This document shows, one piece after another, positions 21,102 through 29,601 of a stretch of DNA of 32,148 nt. Source of the DNA: Sulfobacillus harzensis. GTDB lineage: Bacteria > Bacillota > Sulfobacillia > Sulfobacillales > Sulfobacillaceae. Numbering within the stretch: the stretch's first letter is position 1; each line of letters begins with the position of its first letter. Made by a program: the position numbers and the translations under genes. The DNA lies in NCBI RefSeq assembly GCF_012933365.1, contig NZ_JABBVZ010000041.1, forward strand, positions 1 to 32,148. The letters are read 5' to 3'. The notes beneath the pieces are model-generated. The model did no database searches, was not told the DNA's origin, and was given only the letters and a program-made list of their open reading frames with translations.

Positions 21102-21424
21102 AATGACCATTCAAATACGGGTTTCAATTTCGCGGCCAGCCGGCAATGGTATCGGACACTATTCCAGCGCAATCCGGATTTGAACCGCACGCGGACTTTG
21201 CTGAAGGGAGTTTCGCCCTGGCTATTGGATTCAAGTGGCCGAAAGCCCGCCGACTCCGGGGAATGGACCACGTCGGCCAGGCGTCAATGGACCTAGAGGC
21301 GGCTCGCGATCGTGTTGTGGCGGAGTTGGGTGGGCCTTATTTTGAGACGTATACCCGGACAAGTCCGGTTCGGTGGGTGATCTTCACCGATCCCTGGGGC
21401 AATCGACTTGGGCTCGTTGAGTAG
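21102..21424 (+). pseudogene. Decayed second VOC-family gene
   Basis: The 3' part from about 21146 reads HADFAEGSFALAIGFKWPKA, then RLRGMDHVGQASMDLEAARD and VRWVIFTDPWGNRLGLVE. The DPWGN...E end is a VOC C-terminus. The 5' part is scattered over other frames: ATG 21102 gives MTIQIRVSI (a plausible first strand), and the next frame reads FAASRQWYRTLFQRNPDL, the usual first helix. One base is missing near 21187 (between NPDL and EPHADFA), and a second shift lies near 21130. At least two frameshifts make it non-functional. It is not a close copy of the preceding gene. Confidence 0.6.
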
Positions 21425-21625
21425 CGTGATGCTGAGGAAAAACAGCAAGCCATTCGTCGAGTGCTGGGTCCAAGGGTATGATCGCAGCGCTGCAAGCCAA
21501 CGCGGACCCTAGACCTGGCCAGGGGCCTGCCCTTCGTCTGTGCGGGCTAAAGTGGTTGGAACGACAACGCGGGAGTCGGGAAGCCACCGGGCTTTCTTCG
21601 ACCGCGTTGACAGGTTTTCTGCCGA

Positions 21626-23176
21626 CTAGTTAATCGGAGTCCCGTTCGCGAGACTCGGGAGGGACGATATTTCCAAGACTTCAGACCAGTTCGCCGCTAG
21701 TCCGTGAAAGGCGGACAAGGAGGCGACGTGATGCAACTCGCCATTCGCGACCAAATAGACGGGGTTTTGGCCGTGAACCTGAATGAGCGTGCCGTCCGCA
21801 ATCCAGGAGTTGGGAAGGCTCACGGGCGCTCCGACGGACGTGCTTCCGATCCCGTGAGGCAGATTGGCCACCCATGTCCATTTCAGGCCTAGCTGAGAGA
21901 ACTGCGACCGACTGATCACATGGTGGAGCGCTCCATTCCAGTAGACGTAGACCGATGCCGTGCCCTGAAAACGAAGTAGCTCGCCATTGTAATAGGGGAC
22001 TGCATTCTGGGTAATGGTCGCGCCGACAGGCCAGAAATCAGGGAGAGACGGAACATGGGTGACCTGGCCAAAGGTATATCCCAACGCGCCCAACGTGGCG
22101 GGATTGGCAACGTGGTGGAGGACGCCGTTAATGACCAGATAGACTGATCGGTGTCCTGACGCCTGAATGAGCGTGCCGGCACGAAACGGTGCGACGGCCG
22201 GTTCCCCGACAACATATGATGTGGCGGCGTTGAGGGTCGTGATCGTGGTCGGCGCTGTCCCAAAAATGCCTGTCTCAATGGCGTTGGACAACAAGGGGTG
22301 CAAGGTTCCCCCTTCCACGAGAAAGAGTTGACTTACTCCGGAAATGCGGACTAAGGCCCCATTCTCTAGAGCCGGGTTGCTGGAGGTAAAGGGTCTAACC
22401 GGCTCCGTTCCCGCGGATGCATAAGACGCCAGCACACTTCTCCAAGTGAAGCTCTCTGGAGCTGGCGTCGCGGTTGCGATGGCATCGTAGGTAACGCTTT
22501 CGAGGCCGTTAAGACCCGTCTGGGCCGCACCCGCAACTAAGCTGAAATTTGACCAGCCGGCGGAGGTTAATAGATGATTCCAATTTTCGAGGATATTGTC
22601 CCGGTGCCCCCAACACCCCAAAGCGCCAGCCGTTTGGCAGTCAATGTTGAAGGATCCACGACCATCGTTGTACATCCAGTTGAAATCCGATGACAGGACA
22701 TTAATATCTTCGGCCCAGTTGCCGTCCCACGCCAGTACTTCCTGACCGGTGCTAAGCGATCCGGGGACGTTCGGATCGGTCGCATCCAGGGCACCGGTGG
22801 CGGCATAGATGTTGGCATCGGAATTCATGGCGGGAATGGCAGGCAGACCGAAAGCCAAACGGTTTAAGTTGGTGATGACAAAGACTTGTTCCGCGGGCAT
22901 GAGTTGATAGTAATCGGGGGGCAGGGTAATTTCCTGGGCCCCTTCCTGTTTATCGGCGCTATTTATCTGAGCAACGATTGCGGTCCCGCACGCTTGGGAT
23001 TGGTCTCCCCGCAACTGGCACGTGTGGTAATAGGTTGGGGCAATGTTTGCCGTAGGATTCGGAATGCTGGTTGCCGCCAGTGCCAGATTGGCGGGAAAAA
23101 TCACGGCAAGGCCTGCTGTCACGCTGGCTAGAAGGCGGCGGATACGAAGAACCGGGGGGATGCTGAACTTCGCCAT
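21626..23176 (-). CDS. Secreted CAP-like protein with four C-terminal beta repeats
   Basis: 516 residues. A signal peptide is clear (RRLLASVTAGLAVIFPANLALAA, cleavage near 35). The mature N-terminal half (about 75-250) has features of a divergent CAP/SCP-type domain: QVFVITNLNRLAFGLP, an NIYAATGALDAT helix region, LAWDGNWAEDINVL and GALGCWGHRDNILENW. The C-terminal half has four copies of a ~65-residue unit with the core GxLI-xxG---VYLV-NG-LHHV (about 285, 350, 413 and 472). Such repeats occur on cell-surface proteins of Gram-positive bacteria and probably bind wall or environmental ligands. AGGAG lies six bases before the ATG. Role unknown: surface adhesion or wall-associated are possible readings. 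Confidence 0.65.
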   Translation of the reverse strand: MAKFSIPPVLRIRRLLASVTAGLAVIFPANLALAATSIPNPTANIAPTYYHTCQLRGDQSQACGTAIVAQINSADKQEGAQEITLPPDYYQLMPAEQVFVITNLNRLAFGLPAIPAMNSDANIYAATGALDATDPNVPGSLSTGQEVLAWDGNWAEDINVLSSDFNWMYNDGRGSFNIDCQTAGALGCWGHRDNILENWNHLLTSAGWSNFSLVAGAAQTGLNGLESVTYDAIATATPAPESFTWRSVLASYASAGTEPVRPFTSSNPALENGALVRISGVSQLFLVEGGTLHPLLSNAIETGIFGTAPTTITTLNAATSYVVGEPAVAPFRAGTLIQASGHRSVYLVINGVLHHVANPATLGALGYTFGQVTHVPSLPDFWPVGATITQNAVPYYNGELLRFQGTASVYVYWNGALHHVISRSQFSQLGLKWTWVANLPHGIGSTSVGAPVSLPNSWIADGTLIQVHGQNPVYLVANGELHHVASLSAFHGLAANWSEVLEISSLPSLANGTPIN

Positions 23177-23315
23177 TATTGACTCCTATCTGTACCGTGC
23201 CGGTCTCCCCGGCGGCTTCTTGCTGTCCAATTCGCCAATAGTCGCAGAACCCCTGCATGGGGCAGGATTTTCTTAGGCCCAGGCCGAAGAAACGATCGGA
23301 GAAGGAGGCGCATGC

Positions 23316-24485
23316 ATGAGCCAGTATGGGTTAGAAGCCCAGATGCGCATGTACATGCAAGCGTTAAGCGGGCAATCAAACTGGGCATGGCCTGTCGGGA
23401 TTGACCAATGGCGTGCGGCCGCTCGGAGGGCGATGTCCCGAGAAGCTTGGGGCTACGTTGAGGGAGCAGCGGGAACCGAGGATACGATGCATGAGAACCG
23501 GCGGGCATTGGAACGGATCCGGATTCGTTCACGCATGTTGCGAGACGTGTCCGACCGCGATTTGTCGACGACCCTGATGGGCCAGCATTTTTCTGTGCCG
23601 TTTCTGCTTGCACCCATTGGCGTGCAAGAAATTGTGCACCCAGACGGTGACATGGCATCAGCTGCCGCTGCGGCCGCGTCGAACGTGCCCTTTGTTTTAA
23701 GCACGGTGTCTTCCTTTTCGATTGAGCAGGTGGCGCAAGCGATGGGGAGTGCCCGTCGCTGGTTTCAGTTGTATCCCGGACGCGATCCGGAGGTGATGAA
23801 GAGCTTTTTGAGTCGAGCGGAACAAGCCGGATATTCCGCCGTGGTGGTGACGGTCGATACCACGATGCTGGGGTGGCGACCCAAAGATTTGGAAACCCTG
23901 TATTTACCGTTTTTGTTCGGACGGGGAATCGCCAATTATACATCGGATCCGGCGTTTCGGGCTCGCCTCCAAGAGTCGCCTGGCCAGGATCCCGCAGCGG
24001 CCGTGCAAGAATTCTTGCGTATTTACGTCAATCCTGCTTTCACCTGGGGCGATTTGGCTGAACTGCGTCAGTGGACCCGCCTTCCTGTCCTAGTTAAGGG
24101 ACTTACCCATCCCGCTGACGTCTCGCGAGCCCAGAGTTTGGGCTTTGATGGCGTCATTGTTTCAAACCATGGTGGCCGGCAGGTGGATGGGGGTGTTGCC
24201 ACGATCGCGGTGCTACCGGCAATTCGCCAAGCCGTCGGGGACACCTTCCCGATTTTAATGGATAGTGGTATCCGCTCCGCTCAGGATGTGTTCAAAGCTT
24301 TGGCTTTGGGGGCTGACGCGGTGCTATTGGGGCGTCCCTATCTCTATGCCTTGGCCGTCGGAGGTCAAGAGGCGGTGGAAGACCTGCTGATGCAGTTCAA
24401 GGCGGAACTTGACTTGCAACTTGCCTTATCTGGGCACCGATCCATCTCAACGATTGAGTCGAATGATGTCATGGTCCGCTCTTGA
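23316..24485 (+). CDS. Lactate 2-monooxygenase-like FMN-dependent alpha-hydroxy-acid oxidising enzyme
   Basis: 389 residues, the length of lactate 2-monooxygenase. FMN-dependent alpha-hydroxy-acid oxidase marks: GYVEGAAGTEDTMHENR (Y47), LLAPIGVQEIVHPDGD, RWFQLYPGRD, VVVTVDTTMLGWRPKD, VLVKGLTHPADV (K261), IVSNHGGRQVDGG (catalytic H285, R288), and LLGRPYLYAL (FMN phosphate). The long loop YLPFLFGRGIANYTSDPAF is characteristic of the lactate 2-monooxygenase branch, which oxidises L-lactate to acetate with O2. The exact substrate and the oxidase/monooxygenase balance cannot be fixed from sequence. A strong GGAGAAGGAGGCG precedes the ATG. It is divergent from the secreted CAP-like gene by 139 bases. 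Cytosolic; no membrane segment. Confidence 0.88.
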   Translation: MSQYGLEAQMRMYMQALSGQSNWAWPVGIDQWRAAARRAMSREAWGYVEGAAGTEDTMHENRRALERIRIRSRMLRDVSDRDLSTTLMGQHFSVPFLLAPIGVQEIVHPDGDMASAAAAAASNVPFVLSTVSSFSIEQVAQAMGSARRWFQLYPGRDPEVMKSFLSRAEQAGYSAVVVTVDTTMLGWRPKDLETLYLPFLFGRGIANYTSDPAFRARLQESPGQDPAAAVQEFLRIYVNPAFTWGDLAELRQWTRLPVLVKGLTHPADVSRAQSLGFDGVIVSNHGGRQVDGGVATIAVLPAIRQAVGDTFPILMDSGIRSAQDVFKALALGADAVLLGRPYLYALAVGGQEAVEDLLMQFKAELDLQLALSGHRSISTIESNDVMVRS

Positions 24486-24890
24486 TAGCTTCAAGGGCTG
24501 GATGTTCCCCGAGGAAAAAGAAGTGGGCATAGGGCATGGCCGTCATTTCCGTCTAGTGAATAGGGCTTGTGCCCAATTAGGGGTATGGTTCATGACGCAT
24601 CGATGTGGGCGGAGCACATCCGCGGAGCTATGCATCCGACCGGAACAGGGTTGATGAGCACGGGCCAATGATGGTCAATTCCTTCGTCAGGAGATGGTGC
24701 GCCATTTTGCTAGTGTAACGGATGTTCGTCTGTTTCGACTGCGGCACCACGGGAAAATCGGCCTACGAAGAGGCGAATCACAAGGATCCAACGTCTATTT
24801 CAATCACGCCCCAGGAAATACTTCTGGCATGATTAATTAGGTACCTGCATGGGAACGACACGTCCCGGGTCTCGCCAACGATTACCAGCT
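24486..24890. other. 405-bp gap without a recognisable gene
   Basis: Between the lactate-oxidising enzyme and the convergent HAAS-type membrane protein no gene, hairpin terminator or repeat could be supported. Short open frames here have no ribosome sites and no family likeness. Confidence 0.4.
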
Positions 24891-25742
24891 TTACTCCATG
24901 ATCATGGGTGGCTCCGAATCGACGATCGGTTGGGTTCGCACGGCGCGGACGATGGCCGCCGATACCACGGAACCCAGATACCAGATCAGGGTAAACCATA
25001 ACGGGTGAGTGAGCATCGTCATGGACGTCCACGCGGGGTCAGGCGGGACGGACACGCCCGTCGTGGTATACCAGTCGACATTCGGGGATGGACCTACCGG
25101 ATAAAGCCGCCAGAACCCCACCGTAAATAACCCTGTCGCCAGCGCGAAGACCCCGGATCCAATGCCAGCGTTCGTGAATGCCTCCGCGGGATTCCGTGTC
25201 ATGCGCCAGATGACGTAGATGGGAGTGCCCAGCATGAGAAGAAACACCGCGACCGTCGTCCATTCGGATGTGGCCACACGGCTCCAATAGCTGTAGGGTC
25301 CGGCAGCCCATAGAGGGTACGTCCCGACAACCAGACCGTCGCCTATCGCGAGAGCGATAAGCAGGCGATGATGCCGAAGGCCGGCACGAATCCGTTTATT
25401 CGGTTTCACGATGATGCCCGCGATGCTGAGCACCACCACAACCGGAAACACGACGGGCTGGAGAAAACTAAGCAGGGCGGCGACCCACGCCGTGATCCAT
25501 AGGCCGATGGCGACGCCATTTCGCACCGGATGTGGGGGGGAAGCCATCCTCGCTTGTAGCAGCTCCACGGGGCCCAACGCGGCGAGTGCTTGAGCCTGTG
25601 CCTTATCAAAGGGCAGCCCCTCCGCGAGTCGCGCTTCGACGCCCCGTACGTAATGGTCGTAGAGTTCGTCCCGCACATTCTTCGCTTCGTGGCGCGGCGT
25701 GATTGCGTGTGTCGCGGCGTCGAGATAATCAAGGATGTTCAA
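24891..25742 (-). CDS. HAAS-domain membrane protein, partner of PadR
   Basis: 283 residues. The N-terminus (about 1-65) is the soluble HAAS/permease-prefix helical domain: RHEAKNVRDELYDHYVRGVE, LPFDKAQAQALAALGPVELL. About five or six membrane segments follow (GLWITAWVAALLSFLQPVVF, PVVVVLSIAGIIV, TVAVFLLMLGTPIYVIW, GVFALATGLFTVGFW, LWFTLIWYLGSVVSAAIV). It overlaps the upstream PadR gene by 14 bases, a typical pair: PadR represses the two and the membrane protein is thought to sense envelope or lipid state. Function is not established in this family. No transporter ATPase is adjacent. Confidence 0.8.
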   Translation of the reverse strand: MNILDYLDAATHAITPRHEAKNVRDELYDHYVRGVEARLAEGLPFDKAQAQALAALGPVELLQARMASPPHPVRNGVAIGLWITAWVAALLSFLQPVVFPVVVVLSIAGIIVKPNKRIRAGLRHHRLLIALAIGDGLVVGTYPLWAAGPYSYWSRVATSEWTTVAVFLLMLGTPIYVIWRMTRNPAEAFTNAGIGSGVFALATGLFTVGFWRLYPVGPSPNVDWYTTTGVSVPPDPAWTSMTMLTHPLWFTLIWYLGSVVSAAIVRAVRTQPIVDSEPPMIME

Positions 25743-26070
25743 GGAGGGGTCCCCCCTGACGAAATAACACGCGGTTGACTGCCATCGCCTTGTCCTCCCA
25801 TTGGGCGCGCTGGGTGGCTAAGGCCCGTGTGCCTTTCGGTGTTAACGCATACAACTTGACCCGGCGACTCGCGATATCCTGCCAGGTGCCCTGGATTAAA
25901 CCGTCGCGTTCGAGTTGGTACAGTCGGGGATACAGGGTCCCCTCCTTCAGGGCCAGGAGTCCTCCGGACTCCTCTTCGACGCGCCGTACAATTTGATATC
26001 CGTGGGCCGGTCCGTCCTCCAGGACGGCCAGCACCAGGAGAGACGGGATTGACGGCAGGAGCGTATCCAT
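25729..26070 (-). CDS. PadR family transcriptional regulator
   Basis: 113 residues, the short PadR type. Winged helix: SIPSLLVLAVLEDGPAHGYQ, ALKEGTLYPRLYQLERDGLI and TWQDIASRRVKLYALTPKGT. These are the hallmark HGYQ, EGTLYP.L and Y-L-T--G motifs. It binds DNA as a dimer and usually represses its own operon until a stress or ligand releases it. It overlaps the downstream HAAS-type gene by 14 bases, so they are co-translated. A promoter and a dyad lie immediately upstream (26086-26134). Confidence 0.92.
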   Translation of the reverse strand: MDTLLPSIPSLLVLAVLEDGPAHGYQIVRRVEEESGGLLALKEGTLYPRLYQLERDGLIQGTWQDIASRRVKLYALTPKGTRALATQRAQWEDKAMAVNRVLFRQGGPLLEHP

Positions 26071-26085
26071 GAACGGTCTCCCTCC

Positions 26086-26134
26086 TATAGAATCCTATAT
26101 ACCTAGATAACTACAATAGAGGCTCCCCTGTCAA
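26086..26134 (-). promoter_or_regulatory. PadR operon promoter and candidate operator
   Basis: On the minus strand: TTGACA (plus 26129-26134), 18-base spacer, TTATCT (plus 26105-26110). Between the -10 and the ATG is a perfect 5-bp dyad TATAG-AATC-CTATA (26086-26099), well placed for autorepression by PadR. The operator call is inferred from position. GGGAGG lies before the start at 26070. Confidence 0.55.
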
Positions 26135-26291
26135 CAAGAAACCGTGCGGCTGGGGGGCCGGACGCCCGAGGCGGGCAGCCGACTGGGCCGGGGGCCGAAG
26201 GCCACTCTGGTTGTGGTCTAAGACTCATGGGCTCGCGGGGGCTGGGCTACCCGGAGTACACTTAGCTAGATCCAGAAGGGGGCAGAACACC

Positions 26292-26915
26292 ATGACGCCA
26301 TTTCAGGATACCGTCTCAACGGAGTACGAATTGCGAGAGCTGTTGGGACATCCGTCTCGCCTGGTCCAAAACAAGGTCATTGACCGGTTGGATGGCCATT
26401 GTCGGTCCTTCATCGCGTCGTCCCCGTTACTTTTCTTGGCGACAGCGGATGCGACCGGGTGTTGCGATGTTTCGCCACGGGGCGATTGCCCGGGGTTCGT
26501 ACAGGTATTGGATGATTCCCACCTCCTCATTCCTGAGAGGCTTGGCAATCGTCGACTGGATTCCTTCCGGAATATCCTGTCGAACGCCCACGTGGGTCTG
26601 ATTTTTTTGATTCCTGGCCTTGATGAGACCTTGCGGGTGAACGGTCGCGCTTGCATTGTGAAAGACTCTGATTTACTTACGTCCATGGCTGTTCGAGGTC
26701 GGGTACCTACGGTAGCCATCGGCGTAACGGTTGAGGAATGCTATGTGCATTGTGCCAAAGCGTTTCGGCGTTCACAAACCTGGCATTCGTCGTCTTGGCC
26801 CGAATCCGTGCCGGATGTTGCTCAAATACTCGCTGACCACGTCCAGCTTGAAGGCTACAACCGAGAGACGGTCGCGCAATCCTTGGACAAGAGCTATAGG
26901 GAGACATTGTATTAA
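26292..26915 (+). CDS. Pyridoxamine 5'-phosphate oxidase-related FMN-binding protein
   Basis: ATG 26292 with AGAAGGGGG about 9 bases upstream; 207 residues. The split-barrel flavin-binding fold shows as HCRSFIASSPLLFLATADAT, CDVSPRGDCPGFVQVLDDSH, LLIPERLGNRRLDSFRNIL, VGLIFLIPGLDETLRVNG and RACIVKD. The SPRGD and PERLGNRRLDSF motifs are typical of the MSMEG_1061-type pyridoxamine-oxidase-like family, not of true PdxH. The reaction is unknown: flavin- or F420-dependent reduction, or heme/flavin binding. The C-terminus has KAFRRSQTWHSSSWPE, usual for the family. It is divergent from the PadR operon; the 190-bp gap between them has GC-rich short hairpins but no clear promoter for this gene. Confidence 0.82.
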   Translation: MTPFQDTVSTEYELRELLGHPSRLVQNKVIDRLDGHCRSFIASSPLLFLATADATGCCDVSPRGDCPGFVQVLDDSHLLIPERLGNRRLDSFRNILSNAHVGLIFLIPGLDETLRVNGRACIVKDSDLLTSMAVRGRVPTVAIGVTVEECYVHCAKAFRRSQTWHSSSWPESVPDVAQILADHVQLEGYNRETVAQSLDKSYRETLY

Positions 26916-27467
26916 TTGTTCATGAATAATTGCCGTGGTTCTATCATTGGTGCGGGGGCCCGTTTTGTGCGCTTTCCTGGTAGAGGTGAGGCGGGTATGA
27001 TGATTTAAGCTCGCATGTTGACCTCCCATAGATGCACCCAAGATGGACGCGGTGTCCCCAACCGATAACGCACCGTGAATGGGCAGGCGTAAGCTATGAA
27101 CGTGAGCGGCATGCCAGGAGGCGCCGCCTAATATTGCGCGGCCATCCAGCCATTGGCCTATGCCGAGGCTTTCTGCCAACACGCATGCATCGTGCCCTAC
27201 GTGCCTGCTACACTAAGACATGCCGGTGCACTGCCCTCCTGCTATGAGCACTTCACGTGGATTGTGGGTATGCCGATCTCGCTCTGGCTGCCGGACCTCA
27301 ATTCGATGCGGTAAATTTCCTGGTGGTCGCTGAGGCTGACGTGTTTTCAAGGACCCACCGCGGGAATGCATGGAGGGGCCGTCCGCATGTCTTCAGTCCG
27401 CCGACAAGGCAGGAAGAATGTCCGCCTATCGCGAATAACGAGGACGACATATAAGGAGGACGATCCC
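26916..27467. other. 552-bp gap with weak gene remnants
   Basis: No gene is supported. One frame from 27257 reads DCGYADLALAAGPQFDAVN and FLVVAEADVFSRTHRG, faintly like the C-terminal part of an inositol-monophosphatase-type protein, but no metal motif or start is visible. Another, from about 27140, ends near 27314. These may be remnants or chance. The ribosome site of the GDPD gene closes the gap. Confidence 0.25.
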
Positions 27468-28148
27468 ATGTGGATCATTGCCCATCGTGGCGGGGGAGAG
27501 CTCTTTCCCGAGAATACGCTCAAAGCGTTCAAAGAGTCGCAAGCCTTGGGTGTGGATATGGTGGAGTGCGATGTACACGTGAGCGGCGATGGCGAGCTCA
27601 TGGTCATCCATGACGCGACTCTGGAACGGACCGGCGGAAAGCCGCTTAAGGTCGGCGACTTGACGGCCGAGGAGTTGTCCCGGATGGATGTCGGGGATGG
27701 CGAAGGCGTTCCGACGCTGTCCCAACTGCTGGAGGTTATCGACATCCCGGTCGTGGTCGAAATCAAGACACCGGCGGTCATCGAGGGACTCTTGCGTCTT
27801 CTGTCCGCCCGGCCTGAACTCACTCAGCGGATTGTACCCATTAGCTTCTACCACCGTGCCATTCAGACGTTGGTTGACCGGATTCCAGGAATTGAAGGCG
27901 GCGTGCTTTTGGCAGGCGTTCCCGTCAATCTCGCCGAGGTGGCGCGGGCCGCCCATGTTCGGCTGCTCTCTCTTCACTACCCATTGGTGACTAAAGACCT
28001 GGTTGACGCCATGCATCGGGAGAATGTTTTGGTAAGCGTCTGGACGCCCAACACCAAAGACGATATCCGGTCCATGGTGGACGCCGGAGTCGACGGCATC
28101 GCGTCAGACCGCCCAGACTGGGTCATTGATGCGGTGAAAGGCTCGTGA
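27468..28148 (+). CDS. Glycerophosphodiester phosphodiesterase
   Basis: ATG 27468 with AAGGAGG about eight bases upstream; 226 residues. GDPD motifs: IAHRGGGELFPENTLKAF (H6-R7, E15-N16), MVECDVHVSGDGELMVIHD (E33, D35, H48-D49), LEVIDIPVVVEIKTP (K), and near the end VSVWTPNT and GVDGIASDRPDW. All catalytic residues are present. The enzyme hydrolyses deacylated phospholipids (glycerophosphodiesters) to glycerol-3-phosphate and an alcohol. There is no signal peptide, so it is cytosolic and would need an importer. The stop overlaps the GTG start of the following MFS gene (GTGA), suggesting that transporter supplies its substrate. Confidence 0.95.
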   Translation: MWIIAHRGGGELFPENTLKAFKESQALGVDMVECDVHVSGDGELMVIHDATLERTGGKPLKVGDLTAEELSRMDVGDGEGVPTLSQLLEVIDIPVVVEIKTPAVIEGLLRLLSARPELTQRIVPISFYHRAIQTLVDRIPGIEGGVLLAGVPVNLAEVARAAHVRLLSLHYPLVTKDLVDAMHRENVLVSVWTPNTKDDIRSMVDAGVDGIASDRPDWVIDAVKGS

Positions 28149-29380
28149 CAGTGGAGGACCAACTCGGAGAGGCTGCTTACTCCTCGGGAGAAATGACCCG
28201 ATTGGGAATGGGGGGATTGGCCCGCAACATCGGGTACGGCACCAATAAGGTGTTCGCGGCGGATTTGTTAAGCCGATTGACGCCGTCTCAGGCTTTAATC
28301 GGGCTAGTCCTCGGCATGGAAGGCCTCTTCGGGCTAGTCTTAAACCCGCTCACCGGATGGATTAGCGACCGCTATGTGACGCGCTTCGGCCGGCGGCGGG
28401 TTTTTATCCTCGTGAGCACTCCCATCGCAGGCATTCTGTGGATCCTGTTTTCTGGCCAGCGGAGTCTGCATTTAGCCATTTTATTCCTGGTCAGCTTCTA
28501 CTTCTTTCAACAGATTGCCCCCACTCCGCTTCAAGCTTGGATGCCGGACATCGTGCAGAAGCGTGACTGGGGCCGGGCATCGGGCGTCATCAATCTCTGG
28601 TGGCAAGTCGGCAACCTGTTGGCATTCTTGCCCATACCCCTCCTTTGGAAGACCATTCATGGCGGCGCCTTCTGGGTTGTCGCGCTCATTATGATTGGAG
28701 CCGGGCTGGTAACGGGATTGACCGTGCGGGAACGTCGAACGCCGCCCGGGGGACAAAACCCGCGGCTGATGCGTACTAACTGGCTCAGCGCCGATCTGGT
28801 CAAATACTTCATCGCCCAATTGATGTGGTGGCTGGCCTTTGAAGCCATGGCTTCATTCTTTACGCTATTCATGATCCACACGCTTCACGGCACCCTGATT
28901 GACTCGGCGCTGGGCATGACGTTCTTCACCCTATCGGCAGTATTGGTGTCAGTGTTGTTCGGGCGTCTTTACGAGCGGTTTTCCGCGAAAAATACCCTCA
29001 TCGTGTGTCTTGCGGCATTCGGCGCGATTGGTCTGACTGGCACCGTCATTCGAAGCATTCCCTTTGCCTTCGCGCTGCTGTTTGTGGCGGGCATCTTCTG
29101 GGGTGGCATTCAGGTTGTCGGTTATGCTTGGGGCTCGGAACTGCTTGGCCAATCACTGCCGAAGTACGCCGACCCCACGGAATATTACGGCCTGTTGTAC
29201 GGAGTGGGTAACCTAACCCAGGCGGGCGGGCTTTTAGTGGCAGCACCGGTTGCCGGATTCATGATTGGTCTTCAGCACGGCAGCTATAGTGCCATGTTCT
29301 GGGTAAATGTGATGGCGTCGATCATTGGTGTCATCAGTCTCGTGCTGGTCCGTGAAAAGTCAAGAATACAGAACGCATAA
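28145..29380 (+). CDS. MFS transporter coupled to GDPD
   Basis: GTG 28145 overlaps the GDPD stop by four bases (GTGA). 411 residues with about 12 membrane segments. The N-terminal pattern NIGYGTNKVFAADLLSRL, then LVLGMEGLFGLVLNPLTGWI and RYVTRFGRRRVFIL (MFS motif A: the DRY..RFGRRR loop), is like the sucrose/GPH-type branch (SLC45-like). Further segments include LLFVAGIFWGGIQVVGYAWG and YYGLLYGVGNLTQAGGLLVA. The C-terminus is short and charged. Substrate unknown: tight coupling to GDPD suggests glycerophosphodiesters, glycerol-phosphate or a sugar. It is the last gene before a 0.9-kb stretch without an intact recognised gene. Confidence 0.88.
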   Translation: MTVEDQLGEAAYSSGEMTRLGMGGLARNIGYGTNKVFAADLLSRLTPSQALIGLVLGMEGLFGLVLNPLTGWISDRYVTRFGRRRVFILVSTPIAGILWILFSGQRSLHLAILFLVSFYFFQQIAPTPLQAWMPDIVQKRDWGRASGVINLWWQVGNLLAFLPIPLLWKTIHGGAFWVVALIMIGAGLVTGLTVRERRTPPGGQNPRLMRTNWLSADLVKYFIAQLMWWLAFEAMASFFTLFMIHTLHGTLIDSALGMTFFTLSAVLVSVLFGRLYERFSAKNTLIVCLAAFGAIGLTGTVIRSIPFAFALLFVAGIFWGGIQVVGYAWGSELLGQSLPKYADPTEYYGLLYGVGNLTQAGGLLVAAPVAGFMIGLQHGSYSAMFWVNVMASIIGVISLVLVREKSRIQNA

Positions 29381-29601
29381 ATGATGCGCAATGGGGTGCA
29401 TCGTTACAAACGAAACGGAACCATCCCGGGACAGTACGTGGTAGGCGAGCCGCTGATCGAGCGCAACGGTTGTCGTAGCAATGGCTGGCAAGTCCACGAG
29501 CGACCAGGCATCAATAGATTTGTACCGGCAAGAGGGATCCCGATTATAAGCCGACCCGAGGGACGCTATCCAGAGTCTCGCTTCATGCATATACCGTTTA
29601 A
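29381..29601. other. Gap after the MFS gene without a recognisable gene
   Basis: Open frames exist on both strands, but none has a ribosome site, a motif or a family likeness. With the following TPR remnant this forms part of a 0.9-kb stretch lacking an intact recognised gene. Confidence 0.35.

Noticed and set aside
23176..23943. 255-codon minus-strand frame opposite the lactate-oxidising enzyme
   Set aside because: Shadow of a gene with full family motifs; the opposite frame is Pro/Ser/Arg-rich.
26150..26210. GC-rich short inverted repeats as a terminator
   Set aside because: Stems of 5 bp with no T run and no gene ending into them.
27257..27454. Frame resembling an inositol-monophosphatase C-terminus
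   Set aside because: Only a faint likeness, no catalytic metal motif and no plausible start; recorded within the gap entry only.
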